Positions 38,010 to 47,250 of a stretch of 64,000 nt of DNA are shown piece after piece. The notes below the pieces were generated by a model, which saw nothing but the letters and a program-made list of their open reading frames with translations, searched no databases and was not told the DNA's origin. Within the stretch, counting starts at the first letter, position 1. Every line of letters begins with the position of its first letter. The stretch covers positions 1 to 64,000 of the forward strand of contig NZ_JAMXOT010000158.1 in the NCBI RefSeq assembly GCF_024220515.1, in the 5' to 3' direction. The position numbers and the translations under genes were made by a program. This stretch comes from Oscillatoria sp. HE19RPO. Its GTDB lineage: Bacteria; Cyanobacteriota; Cyanobacteriia; Cyanobacteriales; Laspinemataceae.

Positions 38010-39089
38010 ATGGCTAAGATAGGATTGCGATCGCGTTTATTTTTGTCCCATCTCCTCGTCTTAATGGTTGGGGTGACCGTCCTCGTAATTACCGGCAAAC
38101 TCTCCTCCCCCCGCCTGTTTATCGTTCACCTTCAACAACTTGAAGGCAAAGGATTTAACCTCCGCTATGTCCGCACTTCTTTAGTCGATGTCTTTGAAAC
38201 GACCTGGAATCGTGGCACATTTTGGTCCGTAATTGTAGGAACAACCGGGGCCGGTTTGCTCAGTTATTTTGTTGCCAAACGGATTACCAAACCCATGACT
38301 CTCATGGAACGGGTCACCCAAAAATTTGCGGCAGGAGAACTCCATCAGCGAATGCCTGCCAGTGAAATTCCTGAACTCAATCGCCTCAGCGCCAGTTTTA
38401 ATCGCATGGCAGCCAGTATCGAAAATGTGGAACACCGACGCCGGGAACTGATTAGTGATTTGACTCACGAATTGCGAACCCCTTTAACAATTATTCGGGG
38501 CAATTTGGAACAACTCGAAGATGGAACTCTTCCACCGGACCCCGAGATTTATCACCGTCTGGCCAAAGAAACTCGGCGTCTGGAACGGTTAGTCAATGAC
38601 TTGCAGGAACTCTCCAAAGCAGAAGCCGGTTATTTGCCGATTGATTTGCAGGGGATGAATGTGCGTCCTTTGTTAGAAACCTTAATTGAAAGGTTTTCCG
38701 ATTGGATTCTGGAAGAAAACCTAGTGTTGCAATTAGACTGTCCTCCTCAACTCCCGGCAGTGCTCGCGGACCCCGATCGCTTAGAACAAGTGCTGGTCAA
38801 TCTTCTGGGAAATGCCTTGCGTCATACGGCGCGGGGTTCGATTTGTTTGCGAACCTGGACCAGTGCAGGTTATCTGTGGATTGCCGTGATTGATACGGGG
38901 TCCGGTATCCCCCGAGAGGATCTGCCTCATGTGTTCGATCGCTTCTGGCGCGGGTCCAGTGGCAGCAATGGCACCGGCATCGGACTAGCCATTTCTCGGC
39001 GGTTAGTGGAACTCCAAGGGGGTCAGATGCAAGTTGAAAGTGAAGTGGGAAAAGGCAGCCGGTTTCAGTTCTCTCTTCCTTTGGCTTGA
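38010..39089 (+). CDS. Membrane sensor histidine kinase with HAMP domain
   Basis: The 359-residue protein starts at ATG 38010 ([11 protein letters not shown]) after an AGGG; a longer frame from 37947 adds unlikely residues. Two membrane helices (about 9-30 and 69-89) flank a short external segment of about 40 residues. HAMP follows (about 90-142, [13 protein letters not shown]), then H-box [14 protein letters not shown] with H153, N-box NLLGNALRH, and G-boxes DTGSGI and GTGIGLAIS. No response regulator gene is adjacent. The sequence strongly resembles a widely conserved cyanobacterial kinase, but I cannot name it safely. Confidence 0.9.
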   Translation: MAKIGLRSRLFLSHLLVLMVGVTVLVITGKLSSPRLFIVHLQQLEGKGFNLRYVRTSLVDVFETTWNRGTFWSVIVGTTGAGLLSYFVAKRITKPMTLMERVTQKFAAGELHQRMPASEIPELNRLSASFNRMAASIENVEHRRRELISDLTHELRTPLTIIRGNLEQLEDGTLPPDPEIYHRLAKETRRLERLVNDLQELSKAEAGYLPIDLQGMNVRPLLETLIERFSDWILEENLVLQLDCPPQLPAVLADPDRLEQVLVNLLGNALRHTARGSICLRTWTSAGYLWIAVIDTGSGIPREDLPHVFDRFWRGSSGSNGTGIGLAISRRLVELQGGQMQVESEVGKGSRFQFSLPLA

Positions 39090-39404
39090 GGCTGAATTAC
39101 TTGCGATCAACTCCACCCACTCTGGAGTGAAGATTGCCGGCTTCTGGGGGTGGCGTCATCACAGCAGTCCCTGATGATCAAGGAAGTTGTTAAACGGAAG
39201 TTGAGGAGTTTAAACCCGGGAAATCATCAGCCGCTTTGTCAACTTTTGCGGAAAATTAATGACAACCCTAATAAAGCTGTTTAAAATATACGAACGGCTG
39301 ATGGCTACCCCAACTATGATGTTCTTAAAAGACAGAATTGGGCATCAGGCGCACAGGAATAGAATCCCTAGCGTATTTTTTTTTAATTGGCATCTGTCAA
39401 AGGG

Positions 39405-39434
39405 ATGACAGTGGATTTATATTCGAGATATAAT
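39405..39434 (+). promoter_or_regulatory. Sigma70-type promoter of the GGDEF gene
   Basis: ATGACA at 39405-39410 (five of six to consensus -35) and TATAAT at 39429-39434 with an 18-base spacer. The GGDEF start codon is 27 bases further, with AGGAG between. The rest of the 370-base gap back to the kinase gene shows nothing else. Confidence 0.65.
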
Positions 39435-39460
39435 CAAAAAGTTTACAGGAGTGCCGCGTC

Positions 39461-40333
39461 ATGACAATTGAGCCATCTAGAAACCTGACTTGTGTCAAGA
39501 CCAAATTTTATCAAGGCGATGAAGAGGAGTCCGAGCCCAACACCTCTCTACTCTGGGAGGTGGAAAGACTGCGACTGAAACTTGATAAATTTAAGCAGGA
39601 AAAGGCTAAACTGCTCTGTACCCAAAAGACCTTGATGTTCCATACACAGACCCTGAGTGCTTTGGTCTCGGAATTGACGCAAAAATTGGAAGCAGAACGG
39701 CGCGATCGCCAGCAGACTGAATCCACGTACCAGTTTCTGGTGACGAACCTGCTTCGCGAAAAGGCAGACCTAGAAATCATGCTCGACACGATCGTCGAAC
39801 ATTCCGACCTCATGGAAGAGTTATTGCATGAACAGTGTATTCGCGATCCGTTAACGGGTTTGTTTAACCGGCGGTATTTAGCCAAATCTTTAGAACGGGA
39901 ACTGTGTCGTGCTCAACTGACCGAGCGATCGCTCGGCCTGATCATGCTGGATGTTGACCATTTTAAAGGATTCAACGATACCTACGGACATGAGGCGGGG
40001 GATGTCGTCTTACGGGAACTCGGATGGCTACTCAAAACGGAAAGTGGTGCCCTTGATATTGCTTGTCGATATGGGGGAGAGGAGTTTATGGTCATTTTAC
40101 CCGAAGCCTCTTTAGAAAAAACTCAGCAACAAGCGGAGCATTTACGCCAACAGGTTAAACGTCTAAAATTGACGTATTTAGATCAAGACCTTCCCAATGT
40201 AAGTATTTCCGTTGGCTTGGCTGTTTTTCCCCAACATGGGTTAACGGGAAACAAGCTCATGCAAGCAGCAGATGCGGCGTTATATCAGGGGAAGACCCAA
40301 GGACGCGATCGCGTCGTGACGGCAACAGGTTAA
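39461..40333 (+). CDS. GGDEF protein (diguanylate cyclase) with coiled-coil N-terminus
   Basis: A long coiled coil (about residues 30-125) precedes a GGDEF domain (about 126-288) with DPLTGLFNRRYL at its start, metal residues in LDVDHFKGFNDTYGH and active-site GGEEF at 205-209. It should synthesise cyclic di-GMP. The I-site position five residues upstream reads GALD, not RxxD, so product inhibition is probably absent, in contrast to the cyclase at 9186-10274. No sensor or receiver domain is present; the coiled coil probably sets dimerisation. AGGAG lies ten bases before the ATG. Confidence 0.92.
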   Translation: MTIEPSRNLTCVKTKFYQGDEEESEPNTSLLWEVERLRLKLDKFKQEKAKLLCTQKTLMFHTQTLSALVSELTQKLEAERRDRQQTESTYQFLVTNLLREKADLEIMLDTIVEHSDLMEELLHEQCIRDPLTGLFNRRYLAKSLERELCRAQLTERSLGLIMLDVDHFKGFNDTYGHEAGDVVLRELGWLLKTESGALDIACRYGGEEFMVILPEASLEKTQQQAEHLRQQVKRLKLTYLDQDLPNVSISVGLAVFPQHGLTGNKLMQAADAALYQGKTQGRDRVVTATG

Positions 40334-40533
40334 TCAGAGTGTTCTCAACCGTTTCTCTAGCGCTCGTAACCAGCGATCGGCCCTATTTAAACTTAATATT
40401 TAATTCCCGGTTAAAAAAACTGCAATATCAACATCAAACACCTAAAAAAATTGGCTCGGTTGGGAAGCCTTGTAAACAGTTCCACAACAGAGCCAGAAAA
40501 ATGATGGGAATAAGTAAGTAACTCGAATGCCAA

Positions 40534-41805
40534 TTAATTACTCGCTTGGTTCGGGAAAGCACCCGGTTGGACCGCCAAGGTCATCGGTTGACCATTGCGA
40601 ATCACTTCCATTTGCAATTCGCCCCCAATGCGAGTCCGTTCCACTTGCTGTTGCACCGTATTGGCATCCGCCATCTGGACTCCATTAATCGAGACAATCA
40701 CATCACCGGCGCGGATTCCACTGCGAACCGCTGGAGAATCCGGCATGACTCGGACAATTAAAATCCCTTTGTCTTCGGTAACCGTTAACCCGGAATTGGG
40801 ATTGTTGTTAATTTCATTTTTCAGTTCTGGAGTCAACTCCACCATTTGAATGCCGAGATAAGGATGTTGAACTTCCCCATTCGCAATCAATTGTTGAGCA
40901 ATATCTTGAGCGCGATTAATGGGAATTGCAAATCCGAGACCTTGAGCCCCTTGAATAATCGCGGTATTCATGCCAATCACTTCACCGCGCTGATTTAGCA
41001 AGGGACCGCCTGAGTTACCGGGATTAATCGCCGCATCAGTTTGAATAAAATTCACCCGTTTATCCGGGACCCCGACTTGAGACCCCGATCGCCCGGTGCC
41101 GCTAATAATGCCAACCGTCACCGTATTATCCAACCCAAGCGGATTGCCGATGGCGATCGCCCATTCACCGGGTTGCAATTGCTCCGAATCTCCCACAACC
41201 GCTGTCGGCAAATCGTTCGCCTCAATTTTCACCACCGCCACATCCGTCACCGAGTCCGTCCCCAAGACTTGACCTGTAAACGAGCGACCATCTTTGAGAG
41301 TGACCTCCACCGTATCCGCACCGGCAACCACATGGGCATTGGTGAGAATTTGGCCATCATTACTAATAATAAATCCAGAACCCGTCCCCCGCTCTACCCG
41401 CTCTTGAGGTTCACTCGGGAATCGGGACCCAAAAAATTGCCGGAAAAATGGGTCGTTAAAGGCATCGGGAATTTGGGTAGTCACCGTCCGGGAAGCATTA
41501 ATCCGGACCACCGCAGGGCCAACATTGTTAACCACATTGGTAATAAAATTGGTGTCCGTGATGGGTAATCTGGCCTGAGCCACTGGACTCGCCGCCTGGA
41601 CTTGAGCGGGAGAGGCGGCGTTCACCGCAGGTGAAACCAGGTTAGGTCCATTCAGAAATTGCGTAGCGGACCAGGTAGCACTCGCGCCGAGGAGAAAAAT
41701 AGAAAAATAGGTTAGGGGTTTTTGCCAACCGGGGGCCGACCCCTGACGATCAGAATTCTTCAATGGTTCTGAGGGGGTATTGAACTGATCCTGTGTTGTT
41801 TTCAT
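40534..41805 (-). CDS. HtrA/Deg-type serine protease
   Basis: The start at ATG 41805 is chosen because CAGGAG lies about nine bases upstream; the frame extends to 41826. The 423-residue product has one N-terminal membrane helix (about 31-50), a trypsin-like domain with catalytic His158 (LTNAHVV), Asp188 (SVTDVAVVK) and Ser265 (NPGNSGGPLL), then one PDZ domain (about 310-410, MPDSPAVRSGIRAGDVI). It is a periplasmic or lumenal quality-control protease of the HhoA/HhoB/HtrA group. Which of the three cyanobacterial paralogues it is cannot be decided here. Confidence 0.92.
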   Translation of the reverse strand: MKTTQDQFNTPSEPLKNSDRQGSAPGWQKPLTYFSIFLLGASATWSATQFLNGPNLVSPAVNAASPAQVQAASPVAQARLPITDTNFITNVVNNVGPAVVRINASRTVTTQIPDAFNDPFFRQFFGSRFPSEPQERVERGTGSGFIISNDGQILTNAHVVAGADTVEVTLKDGRSFTGQVLGTDSVTDVAVVKIEANDLPTAVVGDSEQLQPGEWAIAIGNPLGLDNTVTVGIISGTGRSGSQVGVPDKRVNFIQTDAAINPGNSGGPLLNQRGEVIGMNTAIIQGAQGLGFAIPINRAQDIAQQLIANGEVQHPYLGIQMVELTPELKNEINNNPNSGLTVTEDKGILIVRVMPDSPAVRSGIRAGDVIVSINGVQMADANTVQQQVERTRIGGELQMEVIRNGQPMTLAVQPGAFPNQASN

Positions 41806-42200
41806 GGGTGATAACTCCTGCTGCAAAACTCCTGCATTACCTTAAAAATCGAGCGTTCTTGCTTGCAGTCGGGATAATATAGCTCGTCGAAACCAATCGG
41901 GAAGAATCCAGGAAAAAAAGCGGCCTGCTTTTATGTCCGGGTTAGACCCAACATGGAGACTAGCTATTTTATAGACCGTTCTAGCATAAAGTCAAGACTC
42001 GCATCAGCACGGCTTGAGACCGTTTCAACCGGGTTGAAGGGCTGACTATGTTTAATGTAAAAGGTAGATATGACGAGGATGTGACGAGGATATCGCAGGA
42101 TTGTGGATCGGGATGAGGGGCGGGGAATCGGGGGGCGACAGAGTTGCTGGATTTGTCAAGAGCGTCCAGACCAGACTATTCTGGAAAGCGCTATTCTGCT
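41806..42200. other. Divergent intergenic region
   Basis: It separates the minus-strand protease and the plus-strand acyltransferase. Promoters for both must lie here, but none is obvious. The right end contains an in-frame TTG (42144) that could extend the acyltransferase by 19 residues. Confidence 0.4.
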
Positions 42201-43115
42201 ATGGAAGGGCTGGGAGAGGCTTTGTTTGACAACCTGGAATCGTTCTTTGCACCTGGGTTCCTCGCACGAAAGGGCGATCGCCATCCCGATGATGGTTGGT
42301 CGTTAGACCGGCGTGACCCCAAGGTGATTCAATCATTTATGCCCCTGTGGGAATGGGCGTACCACCACTATTTTCGCGTGCAAACCGACGGATGGCATCA
42401 TATTTTACCCGAGGGCAAAATGCTGGTGGTGGGTTCTCACAATGGCGGACTCGCGACACCGGATATGTTTATGTTTATGTATGATTGGTTCTGTCGTCAA
42501 GGGTTCGATCGCCTGACCTACGGACTGATGCATCCGACGGTTTGGGAGATCTTTCCTGAGATGGTGGTTCGGCAAGCGGCCCAATGTGGGGCGGTCCGGG
42601 CGCATCCGAAAATGGCGATCGCCGCCTTGCAAAAGGGGGCAACGGTGTTAGTTTATCCGGGAGGTCCGGAGGATGTGTTTCGCCCTCATCACCTGCGGGA
42701 TAAAATTTATTTTGCCGGTCGCCAAGGGTTTATTAAGTTGGCCCTGCGGGAAAATGTGCCAATTGTACCGATTATTTCCTATGGGGCTCATGACACCCTG
42801 TTTGTGATGGCGGATATTTACAAACAAATGCGCCAGTTGCATGAGGAGTGGGGAATGCCTTGGTTATTTGGGATTGATCCGGTAGTGTTTCCGATTTATT
42901 TAGGGTTGCCTTGGGGGATTGCTTTTGGACCTTGGCCGAATTTTCCCCTCCCGGCGCAGATTCATACCCGGGTTTGTGCACCAGTTGTGTTTGAGCGGTA
43001 TGGACGAGAGGCAGCCAGCGATCGCCAGTATGTGAATCAATGCTATCAGTTGGTTTGTACTCAGATGCAGCAGTCTTTGGACCAGTTGATTGCGGAAGTG
43101 GGCGATCGGTCTTAG
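42201..43115 (+). CDS. Lysophospholipid acyltransferase-family protein (MGAT-like)
   Basis: The 304-residue protein carries the acyltransferase pattern: histidine-containing VGSHNGGLATPD near residue 80, and VLVYPGGPEDVFRP near 155, followed by NVPIVPIISYGAHDT. These fit the MGAT/DGAT2-like branch that transfers acyl groups to glycerol-type acceptors. Membrane association is likely through the hydrophobic C-terminal third (LFGIDPVVFPIYLGLPWGIAFG). The start could be ATG 42201 or TTG 42144. The acceptor lipid is unknown. Confidence 0.82.
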   Translation: MEGLGEALFDNLESFFAPGFLARKGDRHPDDGWSLDRRDPKVIQSFMPLWEWAYHHYFRVQTDGWHHILPEGKMLVVGSHNGGLATPDMFMFMYDWFCRQGFDRLTYGLMHPTVWEIFPEMVVRQAAQCGAVRAHPKMAIAALQKGATVLVYPGGPEDVFRPHHLRDKIYFAGRQGFIKLALRENVPIVPIISYGAHDTLFVMADIYKQMRQLHEEWGMPWLFGIDPVVFPIYLGLPWGIAFGPWPNFPLPAQIHTRVCAPVVFERYGREAASDRQYVNQCYQLVCTQMQQSLDQLIAEVGDRS

Positions 43116-43128
43116 GGGGTCGGTGCGG

Positions 43129-43491
43129 TTAGCGCAGGGCTAAAAACAGACTAATCAGGGCGATCGCCACCAGGGCGATCGACCCGGGATGTCTCTTTAC
43201 CCATCGATTCAGGCCACCCAAGGACCCCGATTGAGCATAGGGGGTTTGAATCACCGGGACCAGGGGTTGAGATTTATCGTGATAAAGCGTACAGGTTTTG
43301 GCGTAGGGTCGCTGGGGATAGTTGCAGGTATCGTCCTCATGGTAAGTGCAACTCTGGCATAAAAATGCTTCTGAGTTGGCCTGATGCAGGGGAATACCCG
43401 GGTGACCAAATCCTTTGAGTGGGGTTTGGCAGTAAGGACATTTGACAGCTTGGTCATCAACAGATTGATGGCACCGGGGACAGTCAGACAT
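43129..43491 (-). CDS. Zinc-ribbon membrane protein
   Basis: Starting at ATG 43491, the 120-residue protein opens with a double-CxxC zinc ribbon (CPRCHQSV ... CPYCQTPL). A second Cys/His set follows (CQSCTYHEDDTCNYPQRPYAKTCTLYH), then a basic linker and one C-terminal helix (SIALVAIALISLFLAL). It is therefore probably tail-anchored with the metal-binding part in the cytoplasm. The frame extends to 43533, but the upstream residues lack family character. It is convergent with the acyltransferase gene, 13 bases apart. No function is assigned. Confidence 0.7.
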   Translation of the reverse strand: MSDCPRCHQSVDDQAVKCPYCQTPLKGFGHPGIPLHQANSEAFLCQSCTYHEDDTCNYPQRPYAKTCTLYHDKSQPLVPVIQTPYAQSGSLGGLNRWVKRHPGSIALVAIALISLFLALR

Positions 43492-43783
43492 GATGGCAAA
43501 CGGGGGTGGGATCCGGCAGGGGGCGATCGCCAACGAGTGCGGGTTTCCTCACTCATAGAGCAGCCCTTTGTTTCATCCTACCCTAAGTATCTGGGCTAAG
43601 GGCAGTCGGCCTCAGAATGGAAACCCTACAACATAAGAGGTAGAACAGCCGCAGAATCAGGATAGGATATCCCAAAATAGAAGAGTGGGCCAAAATAGAG
43701 ACAGCGATCGCACCCTTTGGAAGGCCCGCGCTATCGTAGATGATATTTTCATAACCCCAGTCAGAGGAAAACAATAAAACAAT

Positions 43784-44107
43784 ATGGATGCGAATAATCT
43801 GCTCAAGCAACTGCTATTAATCGGCATTGGGACAACCTCTCTAGTCGCCGAGAAAATTAAAGAGGTCAGCGACCAGTGGGTCCAGGACGGCAAACTCAAT
43901 CCTGACCAAGCGAAACATTTTGTAGACGATCTCATGCAGCAGATGAAATCGGAACAGGGGAACTTTGAAACCCAGGTGCAGCGCCAGATCCGCAACGTCA
44001 TGCAAGACTTGGGAGTGCCGCGCCAAGCGGAGATGGACGAACTCAGAGGACGCCTCGATCGCCTAGAACGTCAAATTCGCGACTTGGAAAATAAGCAGTG
44101 GCGGTAA
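43784..44107 (+). CDS. Phasin-like coiled-coil protein
   Basis: The 107-residue protein has an N-terminal hydrophobic helix (LLKQLLLIGIGTTSLVAEKI) and a C-terminal coiled coil (MDELRGRLDRLERQIRDLENKQ), with LNPDQAKHFVDDLMQQMK between. That combination fits the polyhydroxyalkanoate granule-associated/phasin family found across cyanobacteria. Whether this strain makes polyhydroxybutyrate cannot be seen here, and the protein may instead serve as a generic scaffold. The start at ATG 43784 has no strong ribosome-binding site. Confidence 0.7.
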   Translation: MDANNLLKQLLLIGIGTTSLVAEKIKEVSDQWVQDGKLNPDQAKHFVDDLMQQMKSEQGNFETQVQRQIRNVMQDLGVPRQAEMDELRGRLDRLERQIRDLENKQWR

Positions 44108-44261
44108 GGGGGTTGACTCCAATCGTCCGATACTCAATTCAGAAATCCGGGACGACCCGGGGGACATTTGGCGTTAGAGTAGGGATCGGGCTACAATCGC
44201 TGGGTGGTCAATTTCTAGCCCAACGATTGGAGTCATTACAGGCTACTCAGGAGGACTGATT

Positions 44262-44828
44262 TTGCGAGAAATTTTAATCAGCTTTGGGGTGATGCTGGCC
44301 TGCGTTTTGGTGCTGGTGGTCGCTCAGTTTACCGATCGCTCAAGTCAGGCGATCGCGTCCAACATTCAGCCGACTCAAACAAAAACTGAAGTACCAACGC
44401 CCAGCAAATCCCTGCTGGCGCAAAGGTTGACCGCTCAGACGCAAATCGCCAGTGCTGACACCACACAAGAGGAGACAACGACAACTATGGTAACAACACC
44501 TTCGGGTCTGAAATACACGGAAATCGCCGAGGGAACCGGCGCAACCCCTCAACCGGGTCAAACCGTTGTAGTTCACTACACCGGAACTTTAGAAGATGGC
44601 ACGAAATTTGACAGTTCCCGCGATCGTAATCAGCCATTTTCCTTCAAACTCGGAGTCGGTCAAGTTATCAAAGGTTGGGACGAAGGTCTCTCCACCATGC
44701 AAGTGGGCGGACGTCGCGAATTAGTGATTCCCCCAGAATTAGGCTACGGTGCACGCGGTGCCGGTGGCGTTATTCCCCCCAATGCTACCTTAATTTTTGA
44801 TGTAGAACTGCTCAGAATTGCGGGATAA
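44262..44828 (+). CDS. FKBP-type peptidyl-prolyl cis-trans isomerase, exported
   Basis: The start is TTG 44262, supported by AGGAGG seven bases upstream. A signal peptide ([21 protein letters not shown]) leads into a Ser/Thr/Gln-rich linker to about residue 75. An FKBP domain follows (about 78-188) with [36 protein letters not shown] and [28 protein letters not shown] in the signal could be a lipobox, so it may be a lipoprotein in the periplasm or lumen. It assists protein folding. A strong terminator follows 30 bases after the stop. Confidence 0.92.
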   Translation: MREILISFGVMLACVLVLVVAQFTDRSSQAIASNIQPTQTKTEVPTPSKSLLAQRLTAQTQIASADTTQEETTTTMVTTPSGLKYTEIAEGTGATPQPGQTVVVHYTGTLEDGTKFDSSRDRNQPFSFKLGVGQVIKGWDEGLSTMQVGGRRELVIPPELGYGARGAGGVIPPNATLIFDVELLRIAG

Positions 44829-44857
44829 ATTTCCCCGATTTCTGAGTTTGCATCATC

Positions 44858-44881
44858 AGGACACGGCTGCTGCCGTGTCCT
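44858..44881 (+). terminator. Intrinsic terminator after the FKBP gene
   Basis: AGGACACGGC pairs perfectly with GCCGTGTCCT around a TGCT loop and is followed by TTAATTTAT. It also lies at the 3' edge of the methyltransferase remnant on the other strand. Confidence 0.85.
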
Positions 44882-44976
44882 TAATTTATATCAGTTTTAA
44901 TAGCCATTTGTACCGATTCCGCCACTCGATAGGCAACAGGGGGTGGAACCGCATTGCCAATTGTCCTAATGCCATG
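44881..44976 (-). pseudogene. C-terminal remnant of a second DNA cytosine methyltransferase
   Basis: Read on the minus strand, this gives IGNAVPPPVAYRVAESVQMA and a few more codons before a stop at 44881. IGNAVPP is motif X of C5-cytosine methyltransferases, found near their C-termini. An in-frame stop occurs about six codons upstream of the motif, and nothing homologous continues beyond. The remaining gene has therefore been lost, perhaps when the intact convergently placed methyltransferase arrived. No start or ribosome-binding site remains. Confidence 0.75.
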
Positions 44977-45076
44977 TTAACTGCGCCCTCAATCCTCCAA
45001 AATTTTGGGAATCCTTGAATCATTCCACAATAAATCCTTATAAATATCAATGATTAATGATAAATAAATAATAATC

Positions 45077-46228
45077 ATGAAACTTCGAGAATCTGAAAGG
45101 GATTGCCATGTAAATATTCCCCCCTTTAAATTGATAGACTTATTTGCTGGTGCCGGGGGATTGACCCTGGGGTTTACAACAATTGGCAATAACTCTTTTC
45201 AACCGATTTGGGCAAATGACTGTAATAAAGATGCAGTGGCAACTTATCGGAGGAATTTTGGGAGTCATTGTGTTTTAGGCGATATTTTAGAGGTCTTCAA
45301 AGATTCCGACCTCAGAATGCCGGAAGCCGATGTAGTGATTGGAGGTCCCCCCTGTCAAGGATTTAGCCTGCTCAATAAAAATAGAAATAGCGATTCTAGG
45401 AAACAATTATGGAAACCATTTTTTGAAGGAATTGAGCGGGCAAATGCTAAAATATTTGTTTTAGAAAACGTGCCTCAATTATTCGGGTCAGAAGAATATG
45501 AGCAGATCATTAGGATAGCAAAAAAATTAGGCTATAAATTAGCCTGTTCTAAGTTGTGCGCTGCCGATTATGGCGTCCCCCAGGTTCGCTGGAGAGGATT
45601 TATCATCGGATCGCGTTTTGCCGATCCAAAGACCGTATTTCCTCCAAAAAAAACTCACTATAATCCAGACCAGGGTGCATTATTAGGCGGATTAAATGGA
45701 GATAATGGATATATTGCAAACCCAAAACCTTGGCGAACCGTTAGAGATGCGATCGCCGATTTACCCGCGCCAGAAAGTACAGAAATTGGGGAAATTCCAC
45801 CCTTAAATTTGCAGTTTGGTCGAAATCCTACCCCGTTAAGTTTAGCGCGATATCAAGCAATTCCCCAAGAAGGGATGAATCGCTTTGATTTACAACGGAT
45901 CGCACCCGAATTAACTCCGCCCTGTTGGATTAGAAAAAAATCTGGAGGGACAGATCTATTTGGCCGGTTATGGTGGGATAAACCCTCAGTGACCATTAGA
46001 ACAGAATTTTTTAAACCCGAAAAAGGGCGATATTTACATCCTGAACAACATCGCCCCCTGACCCATCGCGAAGCGGCGCGATTACAATCTTTTCCAGATA
46101 ACTTTCAGTTTTGTGGGAGTAAAAGTGAAATTGCCAAACAAATTGGCAATGCAGTGCCACCCTTATTAGCTGCCAAAATTGCCGAATGTGTCTATGCCTT
46201 ACTTTTGGCGGGGGAAACCCCATGCTAG
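45077..46228 (+). CDS. Type II DNA (cytosine-5) methyltransferase
   Basis: The 383-residue enzyme has the C5-methyltransferase motifs in order: I DLFAGAGGLTLGF (about 21-33), IV with catalytic Cys93 in GGPPCQGFS, VI VLENV (E130), VIII QVRWRGFIIG, IX RLQSFPDNFQF, and X KQIGNAVPPLLAAKIAE. The target-recognition region lies at about 190-300. It should methylate the same site as the endonuclease encoded 23 bases downstream, predicted GCCGGC. The AT-rich upstream sequence and the remnant next to it suggest acquisition by transfer. Confidence 0.93.
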   Translation: MKLRESERDCHVNIPPFKLIDLFAGAGGLTLGFTTIGNNSFQPIWANDCNKDAVATYRRNFGSHCVLGDILEVFKDSDLRMPEADVVIGGPPCQGFSLLNKNRNSDSRKQLWKPFFEGIERANAKIFVLENVPQLFGSEEYEQIIRIAKKLGYKLACSKLCAADYGVPQVRWRGFIIGSRFADPKTVFPPKKTHYNPDQGALLGGLNGDNGYIANPKPWRTVRDAIADLPAPESTEIGEIPPLNLQFGRNPTPLSLARYQAIPQEGMNRFDLQRIAPELTPPCWIRKKSGGTDLFGRLWWDKPSVTIRTEFFKPEKGRYLHPEQHRPLTHREAARLQSFPDNFQFCGSKSEIAKQIGNAVPPLLAAKIAECVYALLLAGETPC

Positions 46229-46251
46229 TAGATCTCTGAGGTGTATGTAAC

Positions 46252-47109
46252 ATGAGTGCTTATTTTTCCCAAGCTAGAAAAACGTTTCATCTGGGAATCT
46301 TGACCAGTTTATTGCGATTGAGGGACAATAGCGTTCCCAGTTTTGCGGATAAACATAGTAGACTAAGCTGTGACATCTCTCAACGAATTGTCACTAAACT
46401 TGAAGGAGAAATGGGCATCGGTCATATTTCCGGGCAAACTTCGGGCAAGGTTTTTGAGGACTTAGTGTTAGAGTTTCTCGCTGAAAGTTTTACTCAAATT
46501 GCTGACTTGAGACCCGGAAACTGGAAAATTCAGACAGTGAAAAAACGAGAAAAGCTATTTCTCTCCCAATTTGAACAATACGCTCATTTACTGATACTCG
46601 ATCAGGCAGCGCGAGCCAATCCCCAATTAGCAGCATCTTTGGGGAATGACTATATGATCACCCCAGATATTGTCATGTTTCGCTGGCCAGAACCGGATTC
46701 AAACCTTAATGCCCAGACTTTATTAGTAGATGATGAATCGGTTACTTATGCCAGTCTACGAGCCAAAAATCAAAACCGGCCTATTCTCCATGGGAGTATT
46801 TCTTGTAAGTGGACAATTCGCAGTGATAGAAGTCAAAATTCGCGAACGGAAGCACTCAATTTAATTCGGAATCGGAAGGGGCGATCGCCTCATATTGTTG
46901 TAGTGACCGCAGAACCCCTCCCTAGCCGTCTGGCTTCCATCGCCTTGGGGACGGGAGATATTGACTGCGTTTATCATTTTGCCCTTTATGAACTCATAGC
47001 AGCCGTTCAAGAAGGAGGATGGGAAGATGCCACTGAAATGTTAAGAATTTTGGTCGAGGGTAAGCGTTTGCGCGATATTAGTGATTTACCTTTAGACTTG
47101 GCAATTTAG
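46252..47109 (+). CDS. Type II restriction endonuclease, NgoMIV family
   Basis: The 285-residue protein aligns by eye with NgoMIV (286 residues, cutting G^CCGGC). Candidate active-site residues are E69, PD with D139, S184-C185-K186 in GSISCKWTIRSDRSQN, and E200. The family pattern PD-x46-SCK-x13-E is met, and each position is offset by one from those I recall for NgoMIV. I predict tetrameric cleavage at GCCGGC with two sites bound. It follows the methyltransferase by 23 bases in a normal R-M order. Confidence 0.85.
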   Translation: MSAYFSQARKTFHLGILTSLLRLRDNSVPSFADKHSRLSCDISQRIVTKLEGEMGIGHISGQTSGKVFEDLVLEFLAESFTQIADLRPGNWKIQTVKKREKLFLSQFEQYAHLLILDQAARANPQLAASLGNDYMITPDIVMFRWPEPDSNLNAQTLLVDDESVTYASLRAKNQNRPILHGSISCKWTIRSDRSQNSRTEALNLIRNRKGRSPHIVVVTAEPLPSRLASIALGTGDIDCVYHFALYELIAAVQEGGWEDATEMLRILVEGKRLRDISDLPLDLAI

Positions 47110-47250
47110 AGTCGGATCGTGAGTTTCAGGGGAAGCCCAGAGCTTTGATGATGATTCTCAAGAACCCATAACCCCTAACCGACGACAAAGGGAGCTAGTG
47201 CTGATAGGATCTAAACTAAAGATTCATTTAAGTTCTCACGGATTACCACC

